Notes: generated from the letters alone by a model not told the origin. DNA of 53,012 nucleotides from Chara braunii (GCA_003427395.1 BFEA01000285.1:13877-66888), one strand, 5' to 3'. Positions 1 to 11,721 are shown, numbered from the stretch's first letter. Made by a program: numbers and translations.

Positions 1-2083
1 CCGGGACCTCCACCACCTCTTTCCTACGTTCTGGCTCAGGCTCCTTTCGAGGGGGTGCCTGACTGGGCTCTTGGATAGGCCCGGCCTTGTTTTGGCTCCT
101 AGTCCGAGCCGCCTGCGGTACCCTCCCATGCGACGTGGGGGGTCTGTAGGCCATACCTGACCTAGGGCCCGTCCCTACAGTCGCCACTCTTGGGCACCCT
201 TGTTGTCCTGGCGAAGGCTCTGGCCCGGAGTCATAAAGGAAGACCTCAGGCAGGTTGGCCTCCCACTCTCGGGCTTCTTCACACAGGACTTGCAGTTTCC
301 GCTGGTATCTCCCCACTTCCTCCTGCAGATCTTCCATCCTCCCCGGGAGGAGTATGGCCAGCTCTCCTTCGTTTTCCTGCCCCTCATCATCCGATTCGAC
401 GACTATTGGCTCCTCCCTTATAGTCCTTGGCTTTAGCCGCTGGTTGACCTCCTCGTTATCCCCCACAATCTCCTCGACCCTTAAGGTCAGCTCTTCCTTC
501 TCTTGCCACATCCTAAACATCGTCGGGGTTGCTGTGGGCCCCGCTGCTGCTCGCCGGAGAGCCTCTTGCCTGATTCCTCCCGGGGTCCTGGGGTGAATAT
601 GCTCACCCCACTTATCATATATGTCCCCGTCCATACAAGAGGAGATTAACCCTGACCATTCGTCCTCCCGCCGCCGCTCGCAGAACCGCACCGTGTGGCC
701 TATATCGCCACAATGCCAGCAGGTGGTATTTCGCCAATCAAAGCGGGGCCTCCCATACCCTTGGCCCCCTCCCTGGCCGCCTCGGCCACCTTGGTCCTAG
801 CCCCTTTGACCATTCCAACCACCCCTGCGACCCCCACCATTTCCTCATCGGCCCCGGCCACCACCTCCTCGGCCCCCTTGACTTCGGCCTCCATTGCCTT
901 GTCCGCCTTGTCCTTGGTTTCCTCCCCCGGCCACGCTAGCCTGCAAGGCCTGTTGGGAGGGAGGTGGTTGGGCCACAAACTGACCCTGAGTCGCAGGGTA
1001 GCTCGGGGGCTCCATACTTGCCGTTGGGCTCGCATAAGGGATCATTTGCCCGGGCTAAGTTTGACTACCCCCGCACGAGGTGCAGTGATTGCAACTGGGT
1101 CAGGATGCAGGCTGACAATGCGGCACCCAGTGCCCACAAGCCGGCGGCGGCCCCATACATGACGGCCCGGCCGTCGCCGACGTTGTCGTGGTAGCCGGTG
1201 GCGGCACAACAATCGCTTGCGGGCCCTGCCCTTTTTCGGATCCTTGACCCCCGACTTGTAAATTCCACTGCTTCCTCTGGGCCTTGGTTAGGATCTAGGA
1301 ACCCGTCTATTCTCCGCCATAGTCCTCGCGTCTAGCCTCCTCTTCCATTGCCCCCGATGCCCGGCCTTGGGCCACGGTCACTCCCTTCTTTTGCACTTCC
1401 GCCTCATTATCATACCCCAGCGCTGCCAATACGTCCGTGACGATCCTCTTCACCCCTGGGGTCCCAGACACGGTGGCGTCCCTTTCCTTTCTCTTGCGCC
1501 TTTGCAGCCGCACCTGATGCTGCTCCACCTGGTCCAGGCTCCCCTCTTCCACCCCTTTGTCAATAGTGGCCCAGGTGAGTTTCTCATTTCCCCCTCCGTG
1601 ACCCGTCAGCTCCGAGGCCTCCGAGCTAGTAAGCAGACCCAAAAATATGGCACACTATGTTTCTTCGGAGATCCCGTGCACCTTCCGCGCCTTCCTTTTA
1701 AACTCGTGCACAAACTCCCCAATCGTGGAGAAGTCATCCTTGTTCATGGCCTCCAGATCCGCCATGGTTAGCAAGCCATTCCCCAACCTGTACTTTCTCT
1801 GCATCATGTCCCTGAACCTCGCCCAACTACCATTGGTGGCATCCACGACCTTGCCCACTTCCTGATGGTGGCTATGAAGGACATATCTTAGGACTCGCAA
1901 GAGCTTGAGCTCGTCCGACAGCCCCACCAGTGCTTGCTCCGTCAGGTCCAGCCAGTCGGACACCCGTTCTCCCTTGAAGTGGAAAGTATCAACCTTCGGG
2001 ACATTGCTCGGCGCCCTCTCGCGCTTATCCAGGGCATCGATGAGGTCGTCGAGCGTTACAAGCTTCCTCCCACCATCCGCCAT
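1..2083 (-). pseudogene. decayed LTR-retrotransposon gag (element G1), runs off left edge
   Basis: This is a capsid/nucleocapsid precursor of an LTR retrotransposon. One frame can be followed from the ATG at 2083 to base 1. The first 142 residues have the helical gag pattern (TFHFKGERVSDWLDLTEQAL, then RFRDMMQRKYRLGN). A Gly/Arg-rich stretch follows near 770-900, then a CCHC zinc knuckle CWHCGDIGHTVRFC at 680-721. An acidic, helix-rich tail reaches the window edge. The frame is never shifted but carries about seven stops (TAG at 1655 and 1307, TGA at 845, others at about 1298, 1110, 1070 and 797), all TAG or TGA. It is therefore a pseudogene. Pol would lie left of base 1. The zinc knuckle and frame continuity are seen directly; the Ty3/gypsy versus copia assignment is open. 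Confidence 0.8.
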
Positions 2084-2490
2084 CTCCTCAGGTATTTTGA
2101 TTAACTGCCTTCGGCTTCAATCCCCCTGTTATAAGAAGCGATAGGACGAAAGGTTCCACTCAGCAATCCATTCCTTCATGATCATACCGGACCGACCACC
2201 TAAGCACCCGACGTTCTGGACCTGGCAGACATTTCTCTCTCTACTTCCTACCTCCCTTGGTTCACCTAAGTAAGACCCATTCTCATCACAGAATTCACTC
2301 ACATACTCGCCTCGTTCATGCCATCAACCAAACCACCAATCAGATCAACATTCATACCCACACAGCCATATAGACTACTATATGACCCATGTCATAGTTC
2401 TTCTCCTATTTGCTCACGTGCTTAGTTCTCCCTCATTCTCATATTACCCGGATGTCGTTCCACCAGGGACAACGGTAGGCTTCCGTTATC
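2084..2490 (-). other. non-coding leader of element G1
   Basis: This stretch lies between the PBS-like site and the gag start on the minus strand, where an untranslated leader with packaging signals is expected. I see no coding potential on either strand beyond short chance frames. Confidence 0.4.
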
Positions 2491-2506
2491 CCTGGCAGCG
2501 GCGCCA
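2491..2506 (-). promoter_or_regulatory. tRNA primer binding site-like sequence of G1
   Basis: On the minus strand this reads TGGCGCCGCTGCCAGG. TGGCGCC starts are known for plant Ty3/gypsy elements primed by tRNAs ending GGCGCCA. It is preceded on the minus strand by ...CGACA and a 2-base GG spacer, so the LTR would end in ACA at 2509 in plus coordinates. It lies about 410 bases upstream of the G1 gag start. Only the first seven bases match a general rule; the priming tRNA is not established. Confidence 0.45.
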
Positions 2507-3075
2507 CCTGTCGAGCGCATCGGTCCTACACCGCACGTGGCAGCGCGGGACCCTCTCGGCCGCGTCACGCGGAGATGGACCCACCTCGTCGCGAGCACAC
2601 AAATGGAGCTTCCTTAGGCCGCTCCGGCCGAGTGCGCCAGCCATACCTCTCGCGAGCCCCTACGACAGGATAGGGCCTATGCGAGGCACAACTTACCTCC
2701 ACCTTACGGGAGCTGTCACCTCCCTTCGGTGGGCGTATTCCCGATGAGCTACCAGTCCACAGTACGAAAGCTACTCGGTTGCAATCGCAGAGGTGGACAA
2801 GCCGAGGGTGTTTCTCGTTCGCTGTAGCATAGGGGGTACGCGCGATAATACGCCTATCGGACCCGCACGCGGGCCGACATCTTGGGGGGCTGAAGTCCCA
2901 AGCGTGGCTCGACGTCGGTCAACTAGGACACATCCCACACACCACGCGCACACCGCTCTACGAACACAAAAACAAAATATACGCGCACGCACACATTGCA
3001 CAAACGACACAACGTGAACAACGTGACAGTCCCTCAGTAGCCAACCCATAACTTTCCAATGTGGAAATCGGATAG

Positions 3076-3260
3076 GTGTCGCGCGCGAGACTTAGTATAA
3101 AATCGCGCGGACGCAGGGCTAACTCATATCGACTCGCAATGCAGACGTACGCAAGCAGTTGCGATGATGGTGTACTATGTCGTGCCCATAATTGTGCGAC
3201 CCTCGTTAATTTCAAGGGTCGCATTCGACACTCAAGTGTCGGCTGACACATGCCTTGAGG
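3076..3260. repeat. diverged direct repeat, copy 1
   Basis: It starts GTGTCGCGCGCGAGACTTAG followed by TATAAAATCGCG. Copy 2 begins 638 bases to the right with GTGTCGCGCGCGAACTTAGT and TATAATATCGCG. Similarity continues through a GCAATGCAG/GCTATGCAG block to TGTCGGCTGACACATGCC here, against TGTTGGCTGAATCACGAGCC in copy 2. The AT-rich step flanked by CGCG looks like a TATA element, but no transcript can be inferred. Confidence 0.6.
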
Positions 3261-3713
3261 GTTAATCTCTCGACGCTGGACAACCGCCGTGCACGGTTGG
3301 AGACCACACCCTCTTCTCCACCCTGTGCAGAGGGGTTGAGTAGACAGCTTTAAGCTGTCGTGGCGGTCGAACATCAAGGGGTTTGACTTTAACGGCCGCC
3401 ACGGACTATAACGTCCAACCATGAAAACGCAAAAAGGAGACTCACTCCAACCCCCATCAGTTGATGGCCCTCTAAAATGGAAAGGGGGTGGATAAGCCTA
3501 AACGACGCACGCATGGAGGAGGTCCGGTATCCTATCCATACGCTACCCGGCGTCCGGGATAATGAGGCCCGTACACGGACCCCCAAAGGCTGACCGGAGC
3601 TAGTCCTCCGCCCACGTGCCGCTTCACGTTACCAAGACCCCAAGTTTACAGGTCGTGTCGCGCTCGTGATCTCGCCGCCTGACTCAGAACTCTTTTAGTG
3701 CGGGATGCGACGA

Positions 3714-3905
3714 GTGTCGCGCGCGAACTTAGTATAATATCGCGAGGGCGCTGGACTTACACATATTATCTCGCTATGCAGTTCTACGTGAGGAACCGCG
3801 ATGAGGGCGCAATGTGCAGTGCCCACACCCAAATGGCCTACTATGAGCCAAAAGGTCCCCTTTCGACGCTCAGGTGTTGGCTGAATCACGAGCCAATAGG
3901 GGTAG
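3714..3905. repeat. diverged direct repeat, copy 2
   Basis: This is the second copy of the 3076-3260 repeat, with the same order of landmarks (GTGTCGCGCGCGA, TTAGTATAA, CGCGA, TATGCAG, GGCTGA). Divergence is high, so the pair is old or the copies come from different family members. Confidence 0.6.
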
Positions 3906-3941
3906 CCTGTTAGCGCATGCAAAACCGGCCTGAGGGCCTCT

Positions 3942-3988
3942 CCGTCTTTTGCACCCTGAGGTGTCCCAACGGGTGCAGGGCAAGACGG
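3942..3988. repeat. imperfect hairpin
   Basis: The left arm CCGTCTTTTGCACCC pairs with the right arm GGGTGCAGGGCAAGACGG, allowing a small bulge, around a 15-base loop. There is no U-run after it and no gene it could terminate. Its role is unknown. Confidence 0.55.
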
Positions 3989-4500
3989 CCCCTAGGGCAG
4001 GAGGGAGTTTGGAGCGGTGGTGAGTTGTCTGGTGCATCACCAGCAACACGCTGACCCTTCCGCCCAGAACTTTATCGTTCCACCAAGATGAATCGCAACA
4101 AGGAAAAAAAACAAGAAATTGGCGAGGGATATCCCCTCCCCCTTCTATTCACCCCAACCTTCGACTGACCCTCAGTACGTGGGCACTTCAGGCCACGCTA
4201 GCTCCACACGTAGGTACACATGCACTGACACATATATATATATGCACAAGGGGGATAATTATGTGACGATCACTTCTCACAGTCATAGTGGGTCTCCTCC
4301 TAGCCATACATATATATGCGACCGCAGGGCAGCCCAATCAAAACCCCAAGTCTTTGAACATACCTGCAATCACATCAAAAGTCAGACAAGAGTCCACTCA
4401 CTACGCGGAGTCAACTCCAACCAGTTCCTATACTCATACCCCTCGCTTTAGCCATGCAAACCCCAACCTCCAGCCAACCAACCCCAATTAAATACTCAGT

Positions 4501-5522
4501 TCCTTTGTTAAATGGTCATTCAATAAAAGTCCGGGTGAAACCCTTAACAAACAAAAAGATCACCAGGGCTAAAGCCTTTTAGGTTGACTATGGGGAGCGA
4601 GTAGGAATTGAGTTGTAAGCCGATAAATCGGCAATCGACCTGTTATCAGTGATAACAGATGATGATCCTTGCAGCTAGTTCAGCCCAAGTCCTAAATCGA
4701 ATGTCCAAAAAAGGTCTGTACCATAAGACAGGTCAATGCCCAAGCTAAATCATCAGCATATGGGGGATGACCCTCCACAGCACATTTTCACCCAAGTTAC
4801 CTACCAACTAAATCAAAGTCTACCCCTAAGCCAGTGCCCAAGCAAAGGTAGACTAACGGCAGGATCTCCCCTATTCAGGGTGGATTGCCAGAATCGTCAC
4901 CTGTAAAAATATAATCTAACTCCTCTAAATCAAGAAAATTTCGGCAGCGCTTCCCGTGGAAAAGTGCCTTTTCAGAATTTATATCAGCCTGAATATGAAA
5001 CCAAAGATAGTCTTTGACTTTCAAAAGTCCAATTTTGTCTAACTCCACAATTTAGCAAAAATTTGGGCAGCGCTCCATTTACAAAAGGAAACTTTCCAGA
5101 TTTTTACTAAGTCGCATATGAACTTTAGACAAGCTGAACTTTGAAAAGCCAAAATTTGACTAACTTCTTAGATTTGCAGAAATTTCAGCAGCGCTTCCCG
5201 TAGAGAAAGTAGCTTGCTGAAATTTATACAAAGCCAAGTATAGCAAAGGATCCCAGAAAATGCAAGAATCGATCTAAGTAAAAAAAAGTCAACTTAGAAA
5301 ATGCAGGAATTGACCTAACCTCTATCGCTCTAGCACGAGGCGAGCCTTTAAAGCAACTACCTATCAACCTGACACTTAAACCGAGTAGTAGCCTCACTCA
5401 GTCTCATGCAGGCCAAACCGCAAGGGTAAGTACTCTCGCCACCCCAAGTCAAACTTGGCAAACAATAGTTCGTACTCTCTCGATATTTTATTCCCTTATA
5501 CCCAACTTACATAGGACATAAA
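4501..5522. other. non-coding stretch with a short tandem array
   Basis: No gene is seen here. The AT content is higher than in the flanks. The only structure recognised is the three-copy tandem repeat at 4914-5290. Confidence 0.4.
4914..5290. repeat. three-copy ~121-bp tandem repeat
   Basis: Each unit has the block CTAACT(C/T)C followed by AAATTT and GGCAGCGCTTCCCG or a variant. The GCAGCGC cores lie at 4944, 5067 and 5188, giving periods of 123 and 121 bases. The copies are clearly diverged, with many substitutions outside the core, so the array is old. A partial fourth unit may follow. Confidence 0.65.
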
Positions 5523-6290
5523 GTCAGGTCGTCCAATCTTATGGAACCTGCCTGACCCAGTCATTGAGCATACACGAACAGGTTGCACAAATACTTCTCT
5601 CTTCCTTTTGGGCATATGACTAAGCCGTTCATCTTAGAACAAGGCTCAGCCGCCCTGAACTGTTTAATATCCAAATTATATATACCTCTCTGAGCTTGGT
5701 GTTCAAAAGTTGGGCATAGGACTGAGACGTTCATCTTAGAACAAGGCCCAGCTTGCCCAGGGTTGCCTTCAATTATACTCTTAGTTATACTCTCTTCATT
5801 TCATGATAAGCTATAGCCAGGCCGTCCAATCTTATGGAACCCATGCCTGACTAGCCTGTTCACAGATAGCATAGTATAAACTATAGCCAAAATTTAACCT
5901 TTTGGGTTCCAGCATGTGCGAGGCATTGGGCCAGACCGTCCAATCTTATGGAACATATCTGGTCCTCTGCCAGGTTCGTTTCTCTCTCAGCAAGACTTAC
6001 CCCCTCAGAATAAAACAAGAGGGGGGTTGAGCCGTCCAATCTAATGGACCTGCTAAGACCTCCTCGATCAGAAACAAAAGAAACAGGACAAACCCCAATC
6101 AAACACGGCAACCAAACCCTCCAATCTTATGGTACAGGTTCGGCCCCTGAAAAGTCACAGTCAAACCCTCACAATTCAGAGCAATCAGGTCGTCCAATCT
6201 TATGGAACAGGTCTGACTCTCCATGCAAACTCAAAAATAAACATAGCGGTCAGGCCGTCCAATCTTATGGAACTGGCATGACCCCATAGG
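5523..6290. repeat. array of nine short hairpin motifs
   Basis: Seven copies of GTCCAATCTTATGGAAC (allowing 1-3 changes) lie at 5531, 5824, 5938, 6034, 6119, 6192 and 6257. Two variants CGTTCATCTTAGAAC lie at 5626 and 5728. Most cores are flanked by an inverted repeat of the type CAGGY...RCCTG, as in the copy at 5523-5556, where GTCAGG faces CCTGAC. The core can also fold (GTTC...GAAC). Spacing shrinks steadily along the array: 293, 114, 96, 85, 73, 65. No ORF covers the array in a consistent frame. Confidence 0.75.
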
Positions 6291-6299
6291 ACCCTGTCG

Positions 6300-9200
6300 G
6301 CCTCAAGCAAAACCACCTTTCACCCACCCTTCCCCCCGATGCAATTCCCCTATTGTTCACAATCTGCCTTCAGACAATCAACAAAACTGAAACTGCCCTG
6401 GCACACGCATTCCTTTACTTAATCTGAATTTAGATCCTGAAAGTCAAACCAAAGTCAGAGTACAGGATGCATGCAGTACAATCAGTCAAACATAGAAAGA
6501 AGTATAGATATGGGTTATACCAGGGTATATAGAGGGAAAGCAAACGGTTACATCTCAATTCCCTGCCTCCAAAGCCTCGCCTAGGCTCCGGCAGAGCTCC
6601 CGCAATCGGTGGGGCGAACCTCCCACAGAGGCCTTGGCGCGGAATACGGGTTGCAATCCCGCCTGCCGCCTTCCTCTCAGAACCAATGAACTAGACTTAG
6701 AGTAAGGAAGGCAGAGGTAGAAAGGTTCAGTCTCTCAGATACAAGGAGGGTGCTCTCAGACTCGCAGGAGAGGGCCTTGATTCATTGATATGCGTGAGGG
6801 CCCCGCAATGGCGGCCAACTTTCAGCAACTTGGTCAAACCTTCGAGGTCAACTGCCGATGTCGATCTCCTTACCGACCCCTCAATTCGCATCATCCACTC
6901 TCTCTTTCCCGACTCAGTCCCTCTTCTGGGTCGAAACGCCACTGCACTGCAGGCCGCAATGGTCAACAGCCATCCGCGGTGATATGCAGTAATATGCAAC
7001 AATCAACAGCAGAAAGCGGGTGCGACAGCTTGTCAGCAGTTTAGCTGCAGCTCGTCCACAGTCAACGAAAATGGCACCCGTGCTCAGTCGATAGCCAGTA
7101 GCGTCTGTCTACAGCATCCAGTCGTAGTATGCCACGGTCAGCGGCCAGTTGCAGCAGCCAACCCCTACTCACACTGATCACTTTTAACCAACAGCGACTT
7201 GTAGCACACACTCATGCAAAAGGTACAACCCACCGGCACCGTAGTCTGCCTGCGTCGCCTGCTGCCGAACCGGCTGATTGCCACTATAGCCAGCGACCTA
7301 TTTTCCTCCCCACGATTCCCTCTTCACCCTCTCTTTAACACGGGCTGCTCCCCGAAGCCCCCCCGCGCAGACTTGCATTCCCTACTCGTATAGGCTTGGC
7401 CTGCTACAGCAGCCCACTTGCTGGCTTTGCTGCGAACTATTTACCCTGCAGTCTATCTGTTCTTCGACTGCTGGCCTCACGCCACTACCGTCAGTCGGAG
7501 TGGTAGCCCACTAGTTAACAACTAACTTAGCCGTTTCGCAGCTCGTCCGCCGGTACTCCAACCCGCGAGGTGAGTGGTATCTGTTTGCCAACGGATTCTC
7601 GGTTCGCTGCCCACTCCCTCGCTACTCCGGTGAAATGCCCCACTCCTCGCTGCATACTCTTGGCACGTCTGCGCAGCACGTTTGCCCCCACTCATTCGCT
7701 TCCCTTCTCTTCAACTCCTAGCTTTCATTCGCCCGCCTCGTCGTTCGTCCTGTAACCTCGCTACCGCATCTTTGTAAGGGCCTGCCTCCGGTACGACCAG
7801 GTTCACTCAAGGTCATGGGGCGAGGGAGAGCACCGTGACAGGCACATACTTCGGAGAGAGGACTCGGACGGCCCACAGGTAAGTCGCTACAATATGTAAA
7901 GAGAGAGAAAAAGAAAGGGGAAAAAAGACTGAATCTTGCACTAAAATGAGGAAGAATTCATCGTGGTTTAAATGTTCCCCTAGACTGACTCTAACCCCAA
8001 TCTGACTTTGGATTCGGGGTCGCCCACCCCGAAACCCCTGTCGACTGTTTTCCCCCGCCCGAATCCGTTCATCAACGAGCGAGAACCCGTTTCCCTCCTG
8101 TCGTCTTCTCCTCCTCCATAGCCCGGCGCGGTCATGTTTCATGCTAGCCTCTTTTCTACTAACTTTCCCCCTGAACTAACCATGTCATCGAACTCGCCCC
8201 ATCAAAAAAACCCCTACCTCAACACTCGGTCCTCCCGATTTTGTCACGGATCGGGTAGGAATCCGCTTCTTCTTCCCCCACCGTCACTCCTCCCGCCATG
8301 GCTCGTTGCACCCCCTTTCCCTACTAACACCTATCCTACTGAGTATCTTCTAGAACTAACCCTTCCATTCACTTCGCCCGGGGCAAGAACCGCGGGATCA
8401 CTCCTTTCCCCTTGCGTTCCCATCCAAGATCGCGAGTATGGGGCGTTCTCCACTGCGCCCGCCTCCTGCCCCCGCCATCTCCTTTCTCGTAGTGAATGCA
8501 CCTGGCGCGCTATCCGGCNAGGTTCACCCCCTTCCTTCGCCCTTCGTTGCTGCATCCCGCTTCCCGTCTTCTCGCTCCGCCTCCCCTTCCTACGCCAGGC
8601 GCTCGGCTCCAACTGCCTCCCCGACCAGCGTTGTTCTCCCATAGCGGCCGGCTATACAGCGCCCGACCCTTTCTCTCCGCCACCTCTTCGAATGCACCCG
8701 GACGACCGCGCCGTCCACGTTCACCCTCTTCTTCATGGCTGATACTGCGGCCGGTAGCAGCCGATTTCTCCAGAACGAGGGAGCTGTCCGGACGCTTCGC
8801 TACCCTGAGGGAACTTCGACGGGAACCAGCTACTCGACGGCCCGGTGAGTCTATCACCTCTACCCCCGCAGCCTAACGACCGATCACCACAGCAGTATCA
8901 TTGTGGCCTCCGCAACAGTGCCCCTTTTGCCCCCGTCGTTCGCTACCCGCCACTCCTGCGGTTGCCCCAGCCCCCGTCGCTCTGCCCTTTCTTCATTCCC
9001 GGACGCACCCGGCGCGTGTTTGCGTTCGGGTTCAGCCCTTTCCTTCACTGCCCTATCCCGCTGCTGCTAATGCCACGTTGCCCCGCCAGCCTCTCTGCCC
9101 CTTCAGCCCGTCAACAGACAAACCTTAGCTTGGCTCCTCATTGCAAGCAGCGGGGCCGAGGGCACGGGCCTGCTATGCACCCAGGTGCGGGCCTGGGTGA

Positions 9201-10218
9201 GACGGCCTCGGCGTTGACCCCTTTGCGGTGGTAGCAAATATTCAAATGAGAACTTTGGAGCCCGCAACGGAGGGATGTCCAGCGGGCATGCTCACACTCA
9301 AACCTCCCACACACAGATCGTGGGCTGCGGNTGACGTACCCACAAAAGGGGCCCCGCCACTCNGTTTTCTCCCGCCTCGTNGGCTAATCACCCACCGGCT
9401 CGCATGCACGTTGGACTCCTTAGCCCGTATTCCAAGATGGGTGGGATAGAGGAATTTTGCCAGCATCCCAAACATGCCGGAACCCGATCGAACCGTCAAA
9501 AGAGGCGCGAGCCCAAGTCCTTGACTAGTCCTCCTGCCGACGGCCCTTAAAAGTCGGTGCCGTGCCCGGGGCAATCAGCACGTCGGAGCATAGCAGAAAT
9601 TAATTAAAAATACGACGCTAAAAAGAATTTTCCTAGAAAACGCCACCGCCGACCGAACGCCGCCGACGGCAAAACCGAGGGGGATAGGCCCGCTAGGCCC
9701 TCAACCCCTTGGTCCATTCGTGCCATTCTGATCCCCACGTCGTCGCTCGCTCGACCTCGATCCCTGAACCTCCCTAGTAACTGTCCGTTATCGTAACCTA
9801 TAGGGCTATGCCCAAGCATGGTACCATGGAGCGCGAACTTCCATATGAAGTGGTGTCGCGTCGTGCCTAGGCCTGGAAACAACATCCTAGGCCTTCCTTT
9901 CCTACCCGCGGTCGGCGTGCCAACCCCAGGCACCCACGCCGACCTACTTGGACCCCGTTGTGGCCGCCCCGTGCGCCTACCGGCGTGCCAGTCCTACCGT
10001 CGATCGCACGCACTAACAAAAAAAAAAAAAAAGTTTTTATCCCATGAGCAAAACACAGCACGGTCCAGGTCGGTCGACTAGACCGACTGCTCACTCAATC
10101 AGAAAAATCACACGCGCATCTTAAAACTGCGCGCCCACATACCCCCTAACTTAGTCGGGACGGATCCCGGACGCGGTCGTGCCCCGCACGACTTATTTCA
10201 ACCAAACCCATTTTCCTG
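6300..10218. other. 3.9-kb stretch without a supported gene
   Basis: Open frames of 60-200 codons occur, but none has recognisable motifs and several overlap on both strands, as expected in GC-rich sequence. From about 7100 to 9130 the plus strand is strongly pyrimidine-biased. Four isolated N bases (8519, 9331, 9363, 9381) mark uncertain calls. A 14-base poly(A) lies near 10018. It may be decayed LTR or transposon tail sequence; I cannot assign it. Confidence 0.5.
7898..7928 (+). other. 31-base polypurine tract
   Basis: An uninterrupted run of A and G includes AGAGAGAGAAAAAGAAAGGG. Polypurine tracts prime plus-strand synthesis just upstream of a 3' LTR, but no LTR boundary or pol gene of a plus-strand element is visible here, so this may be simple sequence. 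Confidence 0.35.
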
Positions 10219-10506
10219 TCATTTGCAAAAACTAGGGCGGATACCCTTGTAAGGGTATTCGCGCCGACAACGTACTGCCTGCTGTCCAAAAAACAAGCCG
10301 AGTTCCTTGTTTAGCTGTCGGGCCAGTTCCCGTCCATCACCGCTACCTGGTCTGGGTACATTTATGAAATTCCTCAAATCCTTTGTTATTTCCTTCAGTT
10401 CCGAAAAACGAAAACATACATGTCCTTCTTTATCCTTCGACCATTCCATGTCTGCACATATACACTCCGGTTCACCCAATTCCATTCTCGCATATCGTCG
10501 ATGGTT
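10219..10506 (-). pseudogene. continuation of the GIY-YIG polyprotein after an in-frame TGA
   Basis: The same frame continues after TGA 10507 for about 95 codons (MELGEPECICADMEWSKDKE, then HVCFRFSELKEI and LRNFINVPRP). The Cys-x-Cys and HVC pattern looks protein-like and could be the linker that precedes an RT. It ends at a TAA, and no RT follows. The coding potential is inferred from frame continuity and composition. Confidence 0.5.
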
Positions 10507-11715
10507 TCAAATCAGTTCGCCAATGGTCTTGTCTCGTGTCCACACCACCCTCATGCGTCTGCAGACGAATTCAGCTATTACTTTACTCTCGTACGTTTCC
10601 CTTACTCTCTTCTTACAACATTTCACTTCGTATCGACTCAGTCCCTCCTCGAATCCGATTCTTACTATCAATCGTTTTCTAACATTCACTCCGTACACTG
10701 CTCTGACTGTCCTAGATATGACACCGCGGAGTACCGCCCTCTTCCTCTTCTCTTGAAACTCTCTGACAACATAGTAAAAACGGACTAGCCGGTCCACTGT
10801 AAAACTTTTTGCATATAGTGTCTTTCGATACAACGGTATGCGGAGAAGTGCGGTCAGCAGTTGGTGGCAATGGTTATTCTTTGTCATGACCACACACATC
10901 ACCTCGAAGCTGCTGCCAATTATCTCCCTCAAACGTACGTGCCCGAGGAGAGTCTTTCCCTTTCTCCACAGGACCTCATTCATGCCATACCGTCGTTTTA
11001 CCACTGACCAATCCTCGCACCATCGTGTGCCTTGGTCTATCTTTACTGTGGTATTCTTCTTACTCTTTGATAAGAACCTGCTCAACAAGTATGCTTTGTA
11101 ACCACTGGGTTCGATCTGGACAGGAGCCCCGCTCTTGTTTGTTGCGTCTTGTTTGTTCTTGGCCCGCCTTTGTCTCCTTCCTGGGGTGTTCTTCCTGTGC
11201 CGCGTTCGCCTTCCCTTGGCGTTCAACATCGGGCAGAAATTCCTGATGTGGAAGCCCTCCAATTCCTGTAGTTCGTCCTTCATACCAATCACCAATGGGA
11301 TGGCTACATACTCCCGCCATCCCTTCTTTCTCATCCATCGATACAGCTTGTGTTGCCTGCCCTCCTCCTTTGTTTCCGCCATTCTCTTGTGGTCCTCCCA
11401 CCTTTCCTCCAACGTGCGAGCGGTCTGACCGATGTACATTGCTCTAAAAAGTGGTGAAACCAGCGCGTACACGCAGGATTTGGGTTCAGCAAACCAGGCG
11501 TCGTCATGTTCTTCCCACCCTGTCACGCCCTTCATGAACTTGTTTAGCCATGGTATACGCCCTTCTTTGGTCAGCTTAACCACCAACCGCCTTAGCTCGT
11601 GTTCGATTAGCTTCCTTTGGTCGCGGTTATCGCTCCTTCTCAAGGGGTCACGACTCCTCTTCATGAAGCGCTGCCAGGTACATGACGAAGTCTGGTGTTC
11701 ATCGTCATTCGTCAT
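10507..11715 (-). CDS. GIY-YIG endonuclease domain protein of a retroelement
   Basis: The ORF has 402 residues. The GIY-YIG domain covers about residues 79-168 (11212-11481). CVYAL carries the first Tyr (83) and MYIGQT the second (94). Arg105 and His109 lie in LEERWEDH, the likely catalytic Glu153 in ELEGFHI and Asn165 in CPMLN. All five key positions of the fold are thus present, so the nuclease could cleave target DNA for retrotransposition. A very basic segment (RHRKNTPGRRQRRAKNK) and about 200 residues without a recognised fold follow. TGA at 10507 closes the ORF, but the frame stays meaningful after it. A homing endonuclease is less likely because of the in-frame zinc-knuckle ORF upstream. 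Confidence 0.8.
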   Translation of the reverse strand: MTNDDEHQTSSCTWQRFMKRSRDPLRRSDNRDQRKLIEHELRRLVVKLTKEGRIPWLNKFMKGVTGWEEHDDAWFAEPKSCVYALVSPLFRAMYIGQTARTLEERWEDHKRMAETKEEGRQHKLYRWMRKKGWREYVAIPLVIGMKDELQELEGFHIRNFCPMLNAKGRRTRHRKNTPGRRQRRAKNKQDATNKSGAPVQIEPSGYKAYLLSRFLSKSKKNTTVKIDQGTRWCEDWSVVKRRYGMNEVLWRKGKTLLGHVRLREIIGSSFEVMCVVMTKNNHCHQLLTALLRIPLYRKTLYAKSFTVDRLVRFYYVVREFQEKRKRAVLRGVISRTVRAVYGVNVRKRLIVRIGFEEGLSRYEVKCCKKRVRETYESKVIAEFVCRRMRVVWTRDKTIGELI

Positions 11716-11721
11716 CTTCGA

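Larger units (their letters stand above)
2509..4500. other. non-coding stretch, possible G1 5' LTR and flank
   Basis: No frame here resembles a known protein. If the PBS at 2491-2506 is real, an LTR should start at 2509 (TGTCGAGC) and extend rightwards, but I could not fix its outer end. The stretch contains a diverged direct repeat (3076 and 3714), a hairpin at 3942-3988, and short AT steps (tatatatata near 4230). Confidence 0.35.

Noticed and set aside
8134-8742. 202-codon plus-strand ORF in C-rich sequence
   Set aside because: Overlapping long frames exist on both strands, it spans an N, and the translation is Pro/Ser/Leu-rich without motifs. It looks like a composition effect.
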